A stretch of 36,531 bases of DNA from Spirochaetales bacterium (GTDB lineage Bacteria; Spirochaetota; Spirochaetia; SZUA-6; JAFGRV01). Position numbers and translations under genes: made by a program. The stretch lies in assembly GCA_016934975.1 (NCBI GenBank), contig JAFGRV010000587.1, positions 1-36,531 of the forward strand, in the 5' to 3' direction. Position 1 is the stretch's first letter. Every line of letters begins with the position of its first letter. The notes under the pieces were generated by a model. It did not search any database. It saw only the letters and a list, made by a program, of their open reading frames with translations, and was not told the origin of the DNA. This document shows, piece by piece, positions 1 to 8,393 of the stretch.

Positions 1-279
1 ATTTCATGCTTTTCCGATATTATCTCGTATGTCCGGCTTTTTGCGGTCGGACTGGCCACGGTAAAGGTTGCGGAGGCGTTTAATGAAATGGCGGCCGGCG
101 CCGGATTTGGTCCCTTCGGTGTTATCATAGCTGTTTTAATTTTGATTTTGGGGCATTCTCTTAATATGACGATGGCTGCCTTGTCCGTCATGGTGCACGG
201 TATACGATTAAATATGCTTGAGTTTTCCGGACACATGGATCTGCAATGGGCCGGAACGAAATATAAACCATTTTCCTAA
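1..279 (+). CDS. ntpI: V-type ATP synthase subunit I, C-terminal part (5' end outside window)
   Basis: The frame is open from base 1 to the stop at 277-279 and continues upstream out of the window. The visible 92 residues contain the conserved end of V/A-type ATPase subunit I: a segment reading SDIISYVRLFAVGLATVKVA, then a glycine-rich loop and a hydrophobic helix (residues about 41-55) ending in LNMTMAALSVMVHGIRLNML. In this family the C-terminal membrane domain forms the stator half-channel next to the proteolipid ring and carries ions across the membrane. The next gene, 51 bases downstream, is the ring subunit K, the order usual for spirochaete V-type operons. The last residues (around FSGHMDLQWAGTKYKPFS) match the typical end of the family. 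Identification is secure; only the 5' boundary is missing. Whether H+ or Na+ is moved cannot be told from this part. Confidence 0.93.
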   Translation: MSCFSDIISYVRLFAVGLATVKVAEAFNEMAAGAGFGPFGVIIAVLILILGHSLNMTMAALSVMVHGIRLNMLEFSGHMDLQWAGTKYKPFS

Positions 280-330
280 AAATTTATATAGTTTGATAAA
301 AAATATTTGTTTTCAAAGAGAGGAGATAAC

Positions 331-762
331 ATGTTAGATATAGGACAATTGGCATTTTCAGCCGCGCTTTCTTTCGCGGCAATAGGATCCGCCTGCGGAG
401 TAGGTGTCGCCGGTATGGCTGCTGTAGGCGCCTGGAAAAAATGTTTCGCCCAGAATAAAAACGCTCCGTTTTTACTCATTATTTTTGTGGCTGCGCCATT
501 AACACAGACACTCTATGGTTTTCTTTTAATGAACGCACTTAAAGACGCGGCAACTGCGGATGCTCTGGCTAAAGTAGGCATAGGTATGCTCGGTGGAATT
601 GCCATGGGATTTTCCGCTTATTTCCAGGGAAAAGTCGGAGCTAATGCCTCTGATGCATTAGCAGAGACCGGTAAAGGCTTTGGAAATTATATCCTCACGG
701 TTGGTATGGTAGAAACCGTAGCGCTTTTTGTTATGATTTTTTTGATTACTGCTTTGGGATAA
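331..762 (+). CDS. ntpK: V-type ATP synthase subunit K (proteolipid ring subunit)
   Basis: This is a 143-residue membrane protein with four hydrophobic helices arranged as two related hairpins (about residues 6-34, 46-70, 80-100, 119-142). Such doubled proteolipids form the rotating ring of V-type ATPases. The ion-binding glutamate is Glu128 in the last helix (GMVETVALF); the equivalent place in the first hairpin holds Gln59 (PLTQTLYGF), as in other prokaryotic K subunits that bind one ion per double hairpin. I chose the ATG at 331 because an AGAGAGGAG ribosome binding site lies at 317-325; an in-frame TTG at 307 would start before this site. It follows ntpI directly and is probably the last gene of the operon, since a long hairpin lies 50 bases after its stop. 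The Gln59 plus Glu128 pattern resembles Na+-type rings, but the coupling ion is inference. Confidence 0.95.
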   Translation: MLDIGQLAFSAALSFAAIGSACGVGVAGMAAVGAWKKCFAQNKNAPFLLIIFVAAPLTQTLYGFLLMNALKDAATADALAKVGIGMLGGIAMGFSAYFQGKVGANASDALAETGKGFGNYILTVGMVETVALFVMIFLITALG

Positions 763-811
763 TGAAAACGAAGCAGGAACAGTTCTTTTTTATGACCCTG
801 ATTTAAGCGAG

Positions 812-853
812 TTTTCCGCATAATCTTCTTTAAAAACAAGATTATGCGGAAAA
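812..853. terminator. Perfect 16-bp hairpin after ntpK
   Basis: The arms TTTTCCGCATAATCTT (812-827) and AAGATTATGCGGAAAA (838-853) are perfect reverse complements around a 10-base loop. The hairpin sits 50 bases after the ntpK stop and is the natural end of the ATPase operon. There is no clear T-run after it on either strand, apart from the A/T ends of the stem itself, so it may be an RNA-stabilising stem or an operator rather than a true intrinsic terminator. Confidence 0.5.
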
Positions 854-1020
854 ATGGCGAAGCTCACCCTCGCAAGAAATCAGAAGTGTTCATAACTGCA
901 ACCTTTAATAAGATTAATATTTTTGGCTGCGGGCCTATCCTGGATAATAAACTTCAATGAGGTTAAATACCCTATAACTCTAAAAGTATAATTCCTTAAA
1001 TACTTCAAGGTTAAAGTCTG

Positions 1021-1476
1021 ATTGATTCCTCCTCTTATTCATGGTACTATCTTTTATATGTTGATGATTTTTTACAGGATTTCTTAAGCATAGATTGCGG
1101 CCCCTATCCGGGTGTTGATTCTGAAGCTCTCTGTAATAAAGATGGAAGAACCGGATTGGAATATGTCCTCAACAGGACGGAAGCCGCCGGAATGTACGTT
1201 TTATTAGATTTTCATACATGCAGCTCCTCTGCACTTGGCAGTGGTTTACCCGGGACTCCTTAGGCTGTTCCGGGTACTCTTTAAGCAGCTGATTTTACGA
1301 TAATTCGAATAAATCTCAGGATAATACACTCTGGCAGGATACCTTTGTTTCTTATTTGATAAACAGGGGTATAAGGAGTAGTTTCTACTGGTGGTATTGA
1401 TGGTGATGACTGGATAACCTGGAAAAGGAACAAACTCACGTTACTCCGGCGTCTGATGAACAAAAAACAGACTTGA
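1021..1476 (+). pseudogene. Decayed glycoside hydrolase family 5 (cellulase) remnant
   Basis: Three pieces in two frames read like parts of a GH5 endoglucanase. Frame 1, 1021-1260, ends with GLEYVLNRTEAAGMYVLLDF followed by HTCSSSALGSGLPGTP, the beta-strand that in GH5 reads YVLLDYH. It stops at TAG 1261. Frame 3, 1326-1400, gives TLWQDTFVSYLINRG and SSFYWWY, and frame 1, 1390-1473, gives GGIDGDDWITWKRNKLTLLR before TGA at 1474, matching the C-terminal part of GH5 (a Y-x-W strand, a Gly-Gly turn, DDW, then a basic helix and Leu-Leu). Stops, frameshifts and a large deletion of the middle (including both catalytic Glu regions) show that it is dead. There is no start codon with a ribosome binding site. 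The family call rests on motif reading only; an alternative is another clan GH-A hydrolase. Confidence 0.65.
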
Positions 1477-1555
1477 AGGGAACTGTGTTCTTAATAAGTC
1501 AGGTCTGGTATTTTTTCATCACAGGTATTCACTTTTTAAATGAAGCAGAAGAATA

Positions 1556-4147
1556 TCAGAGGTTTCCATTTAATACATTCCGGATTACCCGGCTTAACTC
1601 TTCAATTCTGAAAGGCTTCCGGACCATTCCGCAAAAACCATATTCTCTGTATCCGGATAAAACATTGTTTTCAGAATATCCACTGCATACGATCGCTTTC
1701 ACCTCCGGATCAATTTCTTTCAGGTTTGTAAGAGTTTCTTCTCCACCCATACTCCCGGGGACTATAAGGTCGAGTATAACTGCGTCGTATTTTACTTTTT
1801 CCACGAGTGATCGGGTATATAATTCTAAAGCTTCATGTCCATTGGGTGCACTATCAACCTCATATCCCAATTCCATCAGCATCTTCTGAATAGTGGTCCG
1901 GACGATGTCATCATCATCCATGATAAGGAGTTTCCCACTGCCTTTCACCGTGGTTTCAACTTTTACCTGGGCTTTTACAGGATTTTCTGTTGATACCGGG
2001 AGATAGATACTGAAGGTTGTACCTTCTCCTTTTTTTGATGTCACTTCTATCGTGCCTTTATGTTTTCTTACTATTGAATATGCAATGGAAAGCCCGAGTC
2101 CGCTCCCGAAATTTTTAGTCGAAAAATAAGGATCAAATATTTTCGAAAGATTTTTTTTCTCGATTCCTTCACCAAAATCCCGCAATTCAATCTTCACATA
2201 TTTCCCCGGTAGTAAATCGGGAATGGTATAATTTTCAATAATACTATTATAAGCCTTGATTTCAATCTTTCCTTTGTCACGCATAGCTTCTTTAGTATTT
2301 ATGAGAAGATTTTGAAGTACTCTGCTCATTAATTTTTTATCGATACTCACCATCCATAGATCCCCGGGAATTCGGATTTCAAAATAAATGCCTGATCCGC
2401 TAAGAAAAAACGAACATGTTTCTTTAAGCCAGGTATTAATGTGATGTGTTTCCAAAAGAGGGGTACCGCCCTTGGAGAACGTGCTGAGTTGGGAGGTGAG
2501 GTCTTTTGCGGCAAGACCGGCTTTTTCCACTGATTCCAGTATTTCGAATAAGAATTCATTCTCTTCTGCATAACGTTTTCCGATACCAATGTTGCCGAGG
2601 ATACTGGTAAGAATGTTGTTGAAATCATGAGCAATACCGCCGGAAAGAAGACTAATAGAATCCGCAAGCCCCGATTTTAATTTATAATCTTCCATTTTTT
2701 TTCTATCAGTAATATCTGTGCTTATAATGAGTACTTTCTCGATATAATTATTATTGAAAACAGGAATAAACTGAGTTTCGGACCAAAATTCCTGATTATC
2801 ATTTTCAATTTTCTCTACGATCATCGATTGTTCTCCATTATTAAAAACATTATGAATAGATTCGATAACATTGTTTTTAAAAATGGTCTTTATTTCACTT
2901 AATTTTGTTTCACCTACTTCTATTTTAATTCCTCCTATTGAAGTATGATTACGGAGAGCTTTGTTCATGAGCGTTATTTTCATATCCCGGTCTACAACGA
3001 TAAGAAATGCATTCAGGGCATCTATTGTCGCCTTGTATTCTGTTGATGTTTTTTTTAATTCTGCTTCTGCAAGATATCTTTTGTCAACCTCGTTTCTCAG
3101 TTCCTTTTTTTCTCTTTCATCATGTCCGACGAATACATATCCGATTATATCCCCGGTCCTGTTCATTATCTTTGAAATCGATAATATAACCGGGACTTCA
3201 TTGCTTCCGGAGGTTGTAATACTGTTTTCAATATTATGCACGGTATTTTCTTTACTTCGTAACAAATTCATGATTTTGAGAACAGGAGCAGGATGAATAA
3301 ATACTTCGCCGATAGACATATTTATCAGTTTATTAGGTGAAAAATCAAGGAGTAATTCTGTCTGCTTATTTGCTTTCAGTATTTTGCCTTCCGCATCAGT
3401 AATAATTGCAAAATCCATCATACTCATTATAATTTTTTCCGATGCCATTTGTGGTGTGACGATGAGGAGATTATATTTGACCATCGCATACCAGGTTCCC
3501 GTTATCCAGATTATACCGATGAGATGTGAAAATTCCGGAATAAAAATAGTGTCAATGTTCTTAAAAATAAAATCCAGTACAAGAGTGAGGATAAAAGAAA
3601 GACTAATACATATGAAAATAATACTCGCTTGTTTTTTAATGATTTTTAATTCAGTTTTTTTTGCATAGGAAATCAGAATAATCATAGAAAAAATATGTAC
3701 AAAAGTATTATAGATAAAATATCCGACAGACCAGAAAGAAATATCGAGTACTGTTTTCCAGCCAAATTTTACATTAATGATGTCCGAGTATCCTACAAAA
3801 CCTGTCATGTTTTTTATCAGGAGAATAAATGCAAAAATATATGCTCCACCTGAGATAATGCGGAATATTTTCTTCTTTGTTCCGGATACAATGTTAATAC
3901 AAAAATGGATTATTATGGCCGGAATCACGAGAGGGCCGACTAAACCTATTCTAAACAATACGAAGGCAGTATTTTTATCCCTGGTGATGTATAAAAATGC
4001 GGCCATCATACACCATATGAAACCGAGGGTTACTATAGTGAAGAATAACCTGTTTTTAATAGCTTTCGGATTTTGTTTTAAAACATAGGCTCCTTGAAGC
4101 AAGTGAATAAGCCCCACGGTATATGATATAAGAAAAAATGTGTGCAT
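1556..4147 (-). CDS. Hybrid sensor histidine kinase: 7TM, PAS, PAS, HisKA, HATPase, receiver
   Basis: This 863-residue membrane kinase has seven N-terminal hydrophobic segments (residues about 1-228), the layout of the 7TM histidine-kinase input module. Two PAS domains follow (about 240-345 and 370-482). The dimerisation helix carries the phospho-acceptor His507 in GGIAHDFNN, then come the ATP-binding boxes: N box around Asn613/Asn617, G1 DFGEG at 657-661, an F box at FDPYFST, and G2 GSGLGLS at 681-687. A linker leads to a C-terminal receiver with the acidic pocket DDDD 744-747, phospho-acceptor Asp793 in ILDL, Ser822 and Lys844. The protein should sense a membrane or cytosolic signal, autophosphorylate, and pass the phosphate to its own receiver and then to an unseen partner. 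No response regulator gene is adjacent. No clear ribosome binding site precedes the ATG at 4147, so the start could lie slightly differently. Confidence 0.93.
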   Translation of the reverse strand: MHTFFLISYTVGLIHLLQGAYVLKQNPKAIKNRLFFTIVTLGFIWCMMAAFLYITRDKNTAFVLFRIGLVGPLVIPAIIIHFCINIVSGTKKKIFRIISGGAYIFAFILLIKNMTGFVGYSDIINVKFGWKTVLDISFWSVGYFIYNTFVHIFSMIILISYAKKTELKIIKKQASIIFICISLSFILTLVLDFIFKNIDTIFIPEFSHLIGIIWITGTWYAMVKYNLLIVTPQMASEKIIMSMMDFAIITDAEGKILKANKQTELLLDFSPNKLINMSIGEVFIHPAPVLKIMNLLRSKENTVHNIENSITTSGSNEVPVILSISKIMNRTGDIIGYVFVGHDEREKKELRNEVDKRYLAEAELKKTSTEYKATIDALNAFLIVVDRDMKITLMNKALRNHTSIGGIKIEVGETKLSEIKTIFKNNVIESIHNVFNNGEQSMIVEKIENDNQEFWSETQFIPVFNNNYIEKVLIISTDITDRKKMEDYKLKSGLADSISLLSGGIAHDFNNILTSILGNIGIGKRYAEENEFLFEILESVEKAGLAAKDLTSQLSTFSKGGTPLLETHHINTWLKETCSFFLSGSGIYFEIRIPGDLWMVSIDKKLMSRVLQNLLINTKEAMRDKGKIEIKAYNSIIENYTIPDLLPGKYVKIELRDFGEGIEKKNLSKIFDPYFSTKNFGSGLGLSIAYSIVRKHKGTIEVTSKKGEGTTFSIYLPVSTENPVKAQVKVETTVKGSGKLLIMDDDDIVRTTIQKMLMELGYEVDSAPNGHEALELYTRSLVEKVKYDAVILDLIVPGSMGGEETLTNLKEIDPEVKAIVCSGYSENNVLSGYREYGFCGMVRKPFRIEELSRVIRNVLNGNL

Positions 4148-4261
4148 TTTTTAAGTATATAAATAATAGGACGGTTATTTCAAGGGGGATGTCTCTTAAA
4201 CCTTGAAATTTGCGGCTAAGAAAATTATACATAGGGCATTTTTCATCAACAGGCCGGAGCG

Positions 4262-4441
4262 ATGAAGAAGAAGTTAAATTACCTGGAAGTTACTGAAAAT
4301 CAGGAGAACCTGGAGAATTCTGCCGGTGTAGATCCGAAAAGGTATGCGGCGATACAGCGAGGAAATGTCAATTATGAATCCACATTTCTTTCACTTTTTT
4401 ACAGACCAAGGTTTGTTGATGCCATTGTGGCTCTTTTTTAA
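4262..4441 (+). CDS. Small hypothetical ORF (59 residues), uncertain
   Basis: An ATG at 4262 opens 59 codons to a TAA at 4439-4441. The product is charged at the N-terminus (MKKKLNYLEV, then several Glu and Asn), has a middle reading DPKRYAAIQRGNVNYESTFL, and ends in a short hydrophobic stretch, VDAIVALF. A GGAG lies only 2-3 bases before the ATG, too close for a good ribosome binding site. It sits alone on the plus strand between two long minus-strand genes whose 5' and 3' ends face it. I do not recognise it. It could be a small real protein, or the remains of a longer gene; the amino-acid make-up is protein-like rather than random, which is the main reason for listing it. Confidence 0.3.
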   Translation: MKKKLNYLEVTENQENLENSAGVDPKRYAAIQRGNVNYESTFLSLFYRPRFVDAIVALF

Positions 4442-4450
4442 TAATTCCTT

Positions 4451-6619
4451 TTATCCATGAACCCTGAAAACCCCGGACCAGTTTTGAGGGGGCGGATTTT
4501 TCAGATAGGTAACGCACCGTTTAATATAGAGGAGTGGAATGATGTCATTCGGGAACACACCTCGTGCTTCTTTAAAATAAGTGAGGGCTTCTTTAAACTT
4601 TTGATCCTTAAATCTCCTCATTCCCGCATCAAGGATATCTCTTGTTTTCAGTTTTAATTCCTTAATATCGTCGGGATCGACTTCAAAGACTTCAAAAATT
4701 CTACATGGCTCTGTTCTTCCCTTTACGATAACAAGATCGATTTCCCGCATCAAAATCGATTGAGGCTGCGTAATATTCTGATAGGTCCATTCCGAAATAA
4801 TAATCGAGGCTTTATAGAACTGTGTCAGTTTTTCCAATCTGGAAGCAAGATTCACGGAATCTCCGATAACTGTGGTATCAAGCCGTGTGGTACTCCCGAC
4901 GGTTCCGAGCATCAAAGGACCGGTATTGATTCCGATTCCCATGTTTAAGGGCTCGTCCTGGTTATGTTCATGTGTGCTGTTAAACTCATCCAATTGGGAT
5001 CTCATCCCGATCGCTGCTTTCACCGCCCTGTCTGCGGAAGAATTCGGCTCATTTTCATTTATTTCAAGGGGGGATTCGGAAAAAAGAGCCATGATCGCGT
5101 CACCGACATATTTATCAACAAAACCCTCATTCGCATTTATCGGGGACTCCATTCGTAACAAATATTTATTTAATAGATGAAAGCTATCCTCCGGGGACAT
5201 TTCTTCCGAAAGATTGGTAAATTTCCGGATATCAGAGAAGAGAACAGACATACTCCGGGCAGAACTATCCCCGAGGGTAATGTCGATGGCAGATTCTTTG
5301 CCCAGGAGAGATAAAAATTGTGTGGGAACAAAACGAAAAAAGGCGTTTTTTTGCTGGGTGAGTTCTATGTTGAGCTTATCAACTTCTTTTTTGGTATCGA
5401 CGAATCTGTATGCCGAGGTGAGGAACATGGAAAGTATATAGAGAACAACTCCTGTATTGGTAAGCCACATCGGGGGTTCATTTGCCAGATTAACAAAAAT
5501 AATATCATAGGACGCGGTAATGACCACGAGACTTATACCGATAAGCAGGATCTTCGCATAGGTGTTTCCTTTTTTTACCGCGTATATAGTGAGTATAAGG
5601 AGATAAAAATTAATCGGGCTTACTAATGCGAGGAATAATACATTATTAATGAGAAAATATGCATCATTTACGGAAGGAGTCAAAATAAGGACAATACAAC
5701 AGGCGGTAGTAATAATGGCAAGAACTCCTTTTACAATCCGGTTGGAATGGATGCGGTAAAAATCCTGAAAGAAAAAAGCTAAAAACATTTGGGCGAGGAA
5801 TAATCCCGTGTACCATAATTTGGTTCCCATAAGGTATCCCAGAGGAAAGTCCTCGATGAAGAGACCTGTGGAATAGATTGATATTAAAAAAAATGCAATA
5901 CAAATGTAGAGATTAAACCGCTCTTCCTTATTCCTGAGGTACATAAGTAAGAAATAAGAAGCAACAAGACTCGAAAGGAAAAAAAGTATCATCGGGATAA
6001 GAACATTAATCGTATACTGAAAAGAATAGTCATTGAGCCTGTCTTTATTGTTTGTTATAAAAGGAAGTTTCAGATCCCCGGCATCTTTTTCCGTATACAC
6101 CCGCATAGAGATAACATTTTTGTCTCCGAAACGTATCAGCCCTTCCGGTATTATGTAAGTCCTGGGTATTGCCGAGGTCCCGAAATAATGGTCCGGGGGC
6201 ATTGAACCGGATGTGCCGATGAGAGAACCATTAAAATAGAGATGAGTCGCGTCGGGAAGTTTTTGGGCAGCATATCCCAAGGCTTGTCCTCTGATATTCA
6301 TGGAAACATAAAAACTTTTTCTGAACCAGAAGAAATTGGATGATGTAATATCAAAAGGAAAATTGGAAGCGGGAAAATCGACCCTTTCCCACGTCGAGTC
6401 ATCATAATCCGGTAAAGCAAACTCCTTATTATCACCGACCCGGAATTTCCAATTATGTGAAAGATATGTACGTGAATCAAGGGTTTCCACCAGTTCATAT
6501 TTTTTTTGAGATGAACTATCATCTGATGAACTATCATCTGATGAAGTATCATCTAAAAAAAATAGTGAATAAAAGCAGAGGTTGATGAGAAGAAGGGTAT
6601 ATAAAAATTTTTTATTCAC
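4451..6619 (-). CDS. Membrane class III adenylate cyclase with 7TM and extracytoplasmic jelly-roll domain
   Basis: A signal-anchor helix is followed by a Asp/Ser-rich repeat, an extracytoplasmic jelly-roll domain (about residues 45-190, with DYDDSTWERVDFP resembling sugar-binding modules), seven hydrophobic segments (about 200-410), a short coiled coil and a class III cyclase domain (about 450-645). Metal-binding aspartates are in LFSDIRKF and YVGDAIMALF, and the adenine-selecting Lys (FVDKYVGD) and Asp (RLDTTVIGD) are both present, so ATP rather than GTP is the likely substrate; NLASRLEK gives the transition-state Asn and Arg. A helical, TPR-like tail (ALTYFKEARGVFPND) closes the protein. 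I prefer the GTG at 6619, 12-13 bases after an AGAGGAG site and just before the hydrophobic anchor (722 residues). An ATG at 6730 in the same frame would add 37 residues with no ribosome binding site. The layout is that of 7TM-DISM receptors, so it may sense an external ligand, perhaps sugar. Confidence 0.88.
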   Translation of the reverse strand: MNKKFLYTLLLINLCFYSLFFLDDTSSDDSSSDDSSSQKKYELVETLDSRTYLSHNWKFRVGDNKEFALPDYDDSTWERVDFPASNFPFDITSSNFFWFRKSFYVSMNIRGQALGYAAQKLPDATHLYFNGSLIGTSGSMPPDHYFGTSAIPRTYIIPEGLIRFGDKNVISMRVYTEKDAGDLKLPFITNNKDRLNDYSFQYTINVLIPMILFFLSSLVASYFLLMYLRNKEERFNLYICIAFFLISIYSTGLFIEDFPLGYLMGTKLWYTGLFLAQMFLAFFFQDFYRIHSNRIVKGVLAIITTACCIVLILTPSVNDAYFLINNVLFLALVSPINFYLLILTIYAVKKGNTYAKILLIGISLVVITASYDIIFVNLANEPPMWLTNTGVVLYILSMFLTSAYRFVDTKKEVDKLNIELTQQKNAFFRFVPTQFLSLLGKESAIDITLGDSSARSMSVLFSDIRKFTNLSEEMSPEDSFHLLNKYLLRMESPINANEGFVDKYVGDAIMALFSESPLEINENEPNSSADRAVKAAIGMRSQLDEFNSTHEHNQDEPLNMGIGINTGPLMLGTVGSTTRLDTTVIGDSVNLASRLEKLTQFYKASIIISEWTYQNITQPQSILMREIDLVIVKGRTEPCRIFEVFEVDPDDIKELKLKTRDILDAGMRRFKDQKFKEALTYFKEARGVFPNDIIPLLYIKRCVTYLKNPPPQNWSGVFRVHG
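6510..6554 (-). repeat. Three 15-bp tandem units inside the cyclase gene
   Basis: The unit GATGAACTATCATCT occurs at 6510-6524 and 6525-6539, with a one-base variant at 6540-6554. In the cyclase frame it encodes Asp-Asp-Ser-Ser-Ser repeats just after the signal anchor. The length, a multiple of three, keeps the frame, so unit number may vary by slippage without breaking the gene. Confidence 0.85.
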
Positions 6620-6921
6620 CTTTTTATTAATACTCCTCTGTTTCGTTACATTATTTCCAATTGAGGTTGTCCTGCAAACTCCTTTGCGTACAAAAACGCA
6701 GCTTATTTTTTTTACATACAGGAACATCATGTAATAAAATAATGTAATTAAAGAAAAGTCAAGTATAAGAATATTTTTTTAATTATTCTCATTTTTTTTT
6801 CAGTTTTATTAAAAAAAGAGAACTTCCGGCATGCTATAAAAATATAAGTACAAAGAAACTGACAAACCTAAAAAAGTGGAATATATTGTATTAATGGCAT
6901 CTCAAAAAACTCCTTTTTTAA

Positions 6922-7068
6922 ATAGAGAAGTTTTTAGAGTTCCCCTTAATAGAAATCCCTTATCCGAAGGCGATTCTCTATCGAGAATATGAACAGGGAC
7001 CCGAAGAAAAAAGTGTATCGGGTTACATTGAGGAATACTATGAGATGAAACAGGGAGATATATGTTGA
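6922..7068 (+). pseudogene. Short open frame without start, possible gene remnant
   Basis: After a TAA at 6919 a frame stays open for 48 codons to a TGA at 7066, overlapping the start of the next gene. It reads KFLEFPLIEIPYPKAILYRE and then EYEQGPEEKSVSGYIEEYYE, which looks like real protein sequence, but it has no ATG, GTG or TTG near its beginning. I do not recognise the family. It is most likely the tail of a lost gene. The rest of the 330-base gap on its left is AT-rich and shows nothing I can name. Confidence 0.3.
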
Positions 7069-8231
7069 TAACGACTACAAATAGAAATTTTTTAAAATAT
7101 ATTGTTTTTATGGCATATTTGTGCTGCTTTCTTTACTATCCGGCTTTTACCGAAGATGTTGCAGTAGAAGGATATGACTACAGCCTCGATATTCCCGAAG
7201 GCTGGGAACTCTATGACGCGGAAGATCTGTCACGGATAACTTTTACAGATCCGACACATTCTATTATTCTACAGACAATCGTTTATCCCGGTGATAAATA
7301 TTTTAAAGCATTGGAGATTTTTGATACAATAAAGAAGCAGCTTAAGGCAGAAGGGGAGGGAGCACGCTTTCTTTTTAATATGAAAGACTCTGTTATCGCT
7401 GAATTATCATTTAATACGAAAACCATTGCGACAAAGGGGTATTTTATTTTTATTAATGGGACCGACTATGATTATGTGATCTTTTGCTTTACCTCGGTTG
7501 ATCAATATGACTCTTCTTTGGCCTTTATTTTATCCTCTCTTGATTCCTTTTCATTAAATAAACAAGGAAAGTTGCTGCCGGGACCAATAAGCCAATTTGT
7601 GTATCCCTTTCCCGGACCCCAACAAAAAGAGGTGGATCTTCCTTTTCAAAAAAAGAATCTTTCTCTTTTAATCGATGAGAATGAGTTTGAAGCGTCTCAG
7701 ACGGTCATTGAACGGGAAGCTATCATACTTGCCACATATCAGGAATATAACCCGGAAGCGTGGGAGCGTTTTTTCAGGATGATATACAGGGATACCTATC
7801 ACCGGCTGGATGTGCTTTATACAGCCCTTGAGATTGAATTCCAGAAACAGGGGAAAAATAAAAAAGAGATGATAGTAGCTATCCTCTCATGGTTACAGGA
7901 TTTTACCTATACACGGACGGAAACCCTTGCAGACTTTCTTTCCCCTCTTACCGCTGCTTTCAGGCATGAAGGGGATTGCGATTCCCGGGCAATACTGTAT
8001 CTCATACTTCTCCATCATATGAAGGCAGATGCCGTACTTTTTGTCTCTTCCAAATATTCTCATTCTGCCGTGGGGATTCACTATGATATTTTGAACCAAC
8101 AAGGTGCATTTATGGAATTCGAAGGAAAAAAGTACCTTTATGCCGAACTTACTGCAAAAGTAGATATTGGGAAAATAGCCGCGGATGTTGCGGATCCATC
8201 GGGTTGGGTTATTTTCAGAGTTGGATATTGA
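7062..8231 (+). CDS. Exported transglutaminase-like (cysteine protease fold) protein
   Basis: The 389-residue product begins with a basic stretch and a hydrophobic helix (residues 10-29), a likely signal peptide ending before AFTED. Residues about 35-165 resemble a small secreted alpha/beta domain of unknown function. The C-terminal half (about 240-385) has the transglutaminase-like triad pattern: Cys306 in EGDCDSRAI, His334 in YSHSAVGIH, and an acidic residue, Glu362, in KYLYAELTA. Such domains act as peptidases or peptide cyclisers, often on the cell envelope; the substrate is unknown. A GGGAG lies 4 bases before the ATG. The gene stands alone, convergent with the NagB-LmbE gene. The triad is intact, so I expect activity. 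An alternative is a non-catalytic structural role, since this superfamily has many such members. Confidence 0.75.
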   Translation: MLITTTNRNFLKYIVFMAYLCCFLYYPAFTEDVAVEGYDYSLDIPEGWELYDAEDLSRITFTDPTHSIILQTIVYPGDKYFKALEIFDTIKKQLKAEGEGARFLFNMKDSVIAELSFNTKTIATKGYFIFINGTDYDYVIFCFTSVDQYDSSLAFILSSLDSFSLNKQGKLLPGPISQFVYPFPGPQQKEVDLPFQKKNLSLLIDENEFEASQTVIEREAIILATYQEYNPEAWERFFRMIYRDTYHRLDVLYTALEIEFQKQGKNKKEMIVAILSWLQDFTYTRTETLADFLSPLTAAFRHEGDCDSRAILYLILLHHMKADAVLFVSSKYSHSAVGIHYDILNQQGAFMEFEGKKYLYAELTAKVDIGKIAADVADPSGWVIFRVGY

Positions 8232-8285
8232 TAACAGCTCTTCTACCGACATATAAGGAATTATCTGCCTTAGTCCGGGGAGGAA

Positions 8286-8393
8286 TTAACGGTCATCTCC
8301 TCCGCCATGAATAATCCCGCTTCCGTTATGACAGGCGCTGCATTTTTTAATATATGTGGCGTCTCCGGTGATACTCACAGGTAATTCATTATG
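8286..8393 (-). pseudogene. Short CxxCH-containing fragment, possible cytochrome c-like remnant
   Basis: On the minus strand just after the NagB-LmbE stop, an open frame reads HNELPVSITGDATYIKKCSA, then CHNGSGIIHGGGDDR, and stops at 8286-8288. CSACH fits the haem-attachment motif CxxCH, and the preceding Ala-Thr-Tyr and following Gly-Ser-Gly fit small c-type cytochromes. The only in-frame start near it is a GTG at 8378 without a ribosome binding site. The piece is far too short for a cytochrome (about 35 residues), so it is probably the tail of a lost gene, or chance. The remainder of the gap between the two convergent genes holds only a weak GGAGGA/TCCTCC inverted repeat. Confidence 0.3.
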
